Source of the DNA: Streptomyces sp. NBC_01298
GTDB lineage: Bacteria; Actinomycetota; Actinomycetes; Streptomycetales; Streptomycetaceae
DNA length: 64,000 bases
Direction: 5' to 3'
NCBI RefSeq assembly: GCF_035978755.1
Contig: NZ_CP108414.1
Coordinates: 5,518,001 to 5,582,000 of the forward strand
Below are positions 61,817 to 64,000 of the stretch, in pieces. The position numbers were made by a program, and so were the translations under genes. How positions within the stretch are numbered: position 1 is the stretch's first letter; the number at the start of each line of letters is the position of its first letter. Below the pieces are notes generated by a model. The model ran no database searches. It saw only the letters and a program-made list of their open reading frames with translations, and was not told where the DNA came from.

Positions 61817-63334
61817 TCAGTGCACACTGCCCATCAGTGACTGGACCCTCTTGCGGTACGAGTAGACCGCGAAGCCGGCGAGCACCGCGGCGGCGGCCTC
61901 GAAGGCGATCACCCAGGTGCCGTTCAGGTCCACCTTGGCGATGGAGAGCAGGCTGGTGATGCAGTCACCGGCGGTGACCGCGAGGAACCAGACGCCCATC
62001 ATCTGGGAGGCGTACTTCTGCGGGGCCATCTTCGTCGTGACGGAGAGGCCGACCGGGGAGACGCACAGCTCACCGATGGTCTGGATCATGTAGATCGAGA
62101 CGAGCCACATCGGGGAGACCATGGTGCCGTCGCCCGCCATGTTCATCGGGACGATGAAGACGAAGAACGAGGCGCCGATCAGGACCAGACCCATCGCGAA
62201 CTTCACGATGGTGTTCGGCTCCTGGTTCTTGCGCGCCAGCCACAGCCACAGCCAGGCGAAGACCGGGGCCAGGGCCATCACGAACAGCGGGTTCAGCGAC
62301 TGGTACCAGGTGGCCGAGAAGCCGAGGCCGAAGACGGTGTCGGCGGTCTTGTCGTCCGCGAACAGGGACAGCGTGGAGCCGCCCTGGTCGTAGATCATCC
62401 AGAACACCGCGGCGGCGATGAAGAAGAAGATGTACGCGGTCATCTTCGACTGCTCGGAGACCGACAGGTCCTTGTCGCGCTTGATGCGCGTCAGCACGGC
62501 GATCGGGATGAACAGGCCGGCCAGCGTCAGCGGGACCAGGGCCCAGTTCAGCGTGTAGGCGCCGAGGGCGACCACGGCGCCGTAGAAGACCGCGATGCCC
62601 AGGACCGCGAGCGCGACCTTCGTGAGGACCGCCTTGCGCTCCTCCGGGGACAGCGGGTTCGGGACCAGGTTGCTCTTCGGGCTCAGGTGCTTGGTGCCGA
62701 GCAGGAACTGGGTGAGACCCAGGGCCATGCCGACGGCGGCGAGGGCGAAGCCCAGGTGCCAGTTGTGCTCCTTGCCGACCGTTCCGACGACGAGCGGGGC
62801 GACGAAGGCGCCGAGGTTGATGCCGATGTAGAAGAGCGTGAAGCCACCGTCACGGCGCGGGTCCTCGGGACCGTCGTACAGGTGGCCGACCATCGTGGAG
62901 ATGTTGGCCTTCAGCAGACCGGAACCGGCTGCGACGAGGATCAGACCGACGAAGAACATCGCCTGACCCGGCACGGCCAGCGAGATGTGACCGGCGATGA
63001 TCACGAATCCGGCGATGGCGACCGTCTTGCGGGCGCCCCAGACGCGGTCACCGAACCATCCGCCCGGCATGGCCATGAGGTAGACCATGGAGACGTACAC
63101 GGAGTAGATGGCCGTGGTCGTCGCCGCGGTCATCGCGAGGCCGCCGCCCTGGCTGCCCGTGGCGGCGTCGGCGCCGCCCGAGACCAGGTAGTACACGAGG
63201 AGGGCGCGCATGCCGTAGTAGGAGAACCGCTCCCACATCTCGGTCATGAACAGAGTGGCCAGGCCACGGGGGTGTCCGAAGAAGGTCTTCTCGGTGGAGG
63301 GGTCCGCCGAGTCCTTCGTCAGGCTGGAAGCCAT
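61817..63334 (-). CDS. POT-family proton-coupled oligopeptide transporter
   Basis: 505 residues, about 14 helices. E32xxE35R36F motif in TEMWERFSYYGMRALLVYYL (proton coupling), GDRVWGARK between helices 2 and 3, PTR2 signature in FTLFYIGINLGAFVAPLVVG, and FWMIYDQGGSTLSLF near helix 7. It imports di- and tripeptides with protons. ATG 63334 (MASSLTKD) has AAGGA 6 nt upstream; the longer in-frame extension to 63541 is not supported. Monocistronic; a hairpin lies 260 bp upstream. Confidence 0.94.
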   Translation of the reverse strand: MASSLTKDSADPSTEKTFFGHPRGLATLFMTEMWERFSYYGMRALLVYYLVSGGADAATGSQGGGLAMTAATTTAIYSVYVSMVYLMAMPGGWFGDRVWGARKTVAIAGFVIIAGHISLAVPGQAMFFVGLILVAAGSGLLKANISTMVGHLYDGPEDPRRDGGFTLFYIGINLGAFVAPLVVGTVGKEHNWHLGFALAAVGMALGLTQFLLGTKHLSPKSNLVPNPLSPEERKAVLTKVALAVLGIAVFYGAVVALGAYTLNWALVPLTLAGLFIPIAVLTRIKRDKDLSVSEQSKMTAYIFFFIAAAVFWMIYDQGGSTLSLFADDKTADTVFGLGFSATWYQSLNPLFVMALAPVFAWLWLWLARKNQEPNTIVKFAMGLVLIGASFFVFIVPMNMAGDGTMVSPMWLVSIYMIQTIGELCVSPVGLSVTTKMAPQKYASQMMGVWFLAVTAGDCITSLLSIAKVDLNGTWVIAFEAAAAVLAGFAVYSYRKRVQSLMGSVH

Positions 63335-63827
63335 GGTCGATCCTTGCTTGCTCGGGACGCGCGGCTTCGTGAGCTCGACGGCGCCCGGTGAGGTGGCCGG
63401 TACCGGCTTCGGGTGTCCCGGACCCCACGCCCGGGGGTCTCGCTCCGCGGGGGCGAAGACGAAGGAACATCCGCAACCGGGATCCACGCCCGTCGCGCTC
63501 CATCGCGCGAAGGGCCCGGCCCATAGGTCATTCACTGTCATCTGCTGCCCGGAACGGGCGGTGCGACAACAATGCCTGCCCGATCAGGGCAGAAATAGAG
63601 ACTTTCGGCTGGTTTTCGCTCGAAAGTCTCTTGGAGGTAGTGCATCAGGCGTCTCGACACCATACGACACGACAGTGCCGCATATGAAAGTACTTGAGAT
63701 ATGGATCACAGGTTGCAGTGGAACCAACTGGGTACATTCGAAGGCCGTTAGTAGTCCCCGAGGACAGATATACAGGGGCCTGTAGGCGGGCCTCTTCTTT
63801 CCCCCGCCGCGGACTACCATCACCCAC
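63335..63827. other. divergent region before the response regulator
   Basis: 493 bp without a gene. It holds an 11-bp stem at 63597-63631 and, before the regulator, TACCAT (63815-63820) as a candidate -10. Nothing else recognised. Confidence 0.55.
63597..63631. promoter_or_regulatory. 11-bp inverted repeat upstream of the peptide transporter
   Basis: AGAGACTTTCG / CGAAAGTCTCT with a 13-base spacer. Could be a leader hairpin or an operator for the transporter; no T tract follows. Confidence 0.4.
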
Positions 63828-64000
63828 ATGACGCGTGTACTGCTCGCCGAGGACGACGCATCCATCTCGGAACCCCTGGCCCGCGCCCTGCGCCGGGAAG
63901 GGTACGAGGTCGAGGTCCGGGAGGACGGCCCCACCGCCCTGGACGCGGGACTGCAGGGCGGCATCGACCTCGTCGTGCTGGACCTGGGGCTGCCGGGCAT
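63828..64000 (+). CDS. response regulator, N-terminal fragment
   Basis: 57 codons before the window ends. The receiver domain start is clear: RVLLAEDDASISEPLARAL with the acidic pair, and DLVVLDLGLPG with the phospho-acceptor Asp. Style fits OmpR/PhoB-type regulators that sit with a sensor kinase. ATG 63828 follows TACCAT by 7 nt, so the mRNA is probably leaderless. Output domain and partner are outside the window. Confidence 0.9.
   Translation, partial: MTRVLLAEDDASISEPLARALRREGYEVEVREDGPTALDAGLQGGIDLVVLDLGLPG

Overview
The window is a high-GC actinobacterial chromosome segment, almost certainly Streptomyces. Reasons: strong G/C bias at third codon positions, many GTG starts coupled by GTGA or ATGA overlaps, probable leaderless genes, a tRNA-Leu(UAA) matching the developmental tRNA bldA, an in-frame TTA codon, rpf genes with a c-di-AMP riboswitch, and the housekeeping order mfd - surA-like - mazG - rpf - eno - ftsB - DUF501 - ppx - ndh. 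Nothing could be searched; all identifications rest on motifs visible in the sequence.

Layout. 1-3.4 kb: end of an ABC ATPase, its FtsX-type permease, and a PIN/Phd toxin-antitoxin pair. 3.7-9.1 kb: mfd, a small MT0933-like protein, a secreted HNH nuclease and a duplicated-domain lipoprotein. 9.2-16.1 kb: a fused N6-adenine methylase/specificity protein, a membrane protein with a Ser/Thr kinase, and a YfhO-type membrane protein. 16.2-28.1 kb: the surA/mazG pair, a flavohaemoglobin facing a P450, two Rpf/LysM hydrolases (the second behind a c-di-AMP riboswitch), eno, ftsB, DUF501, ppx, and a MerR regulator fused to a DNA-clamp-like domain. 28.5-35.6 kb: type II NADH dehydrogenase with two Rex-operator-like sites, a cyclopropane-fatty-acid-synthase-like gene with a TTA codon, a second FtsX/ATPase ABC pair, and bldA. 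35.7-45 kb: Bax inhibitor-1 family protein, small hypotheticals, thiolase, GDSL hydrolase, cystathionine beta-synthase and an MFS exporter. 45.1-55.6 kb: RpiR regulator, a TetR/monooxygenase pair with four operator repeats, a DAP-decarboxylase-like enzyme, and a histidine-utilisation operon (hutU, M20 amidohydrolase, hutF, hutI). 55.7-60.0 kb: a four-gene surface-protein operon with two sortase substrates. 60.0-61.8 kb: IS-derived inverted repeats around a cassette of lower GC with a small secreted protein. 61.8-64.0 kb: POT peptide transporter and the start of a response regulator.

How the genes work together. Several regulatory layers can be read from the DNA. NADH poise (Rex-like sites) probably controls ndh, c-di-AMP probably controls rpfA, and bldA decodes UUA, including codon 11 of the nearby cfa-like gene. 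The hut operon should take urocanate to glutamate, with an M20 amidohydrolase where a deformylase (HutG) would be expected. The surface operon resembles in composition the Firmicute Csc/WxL clusters (small sortase-anchored protein plus DUF916-like partner) and is the best candidate here for a little-described system.
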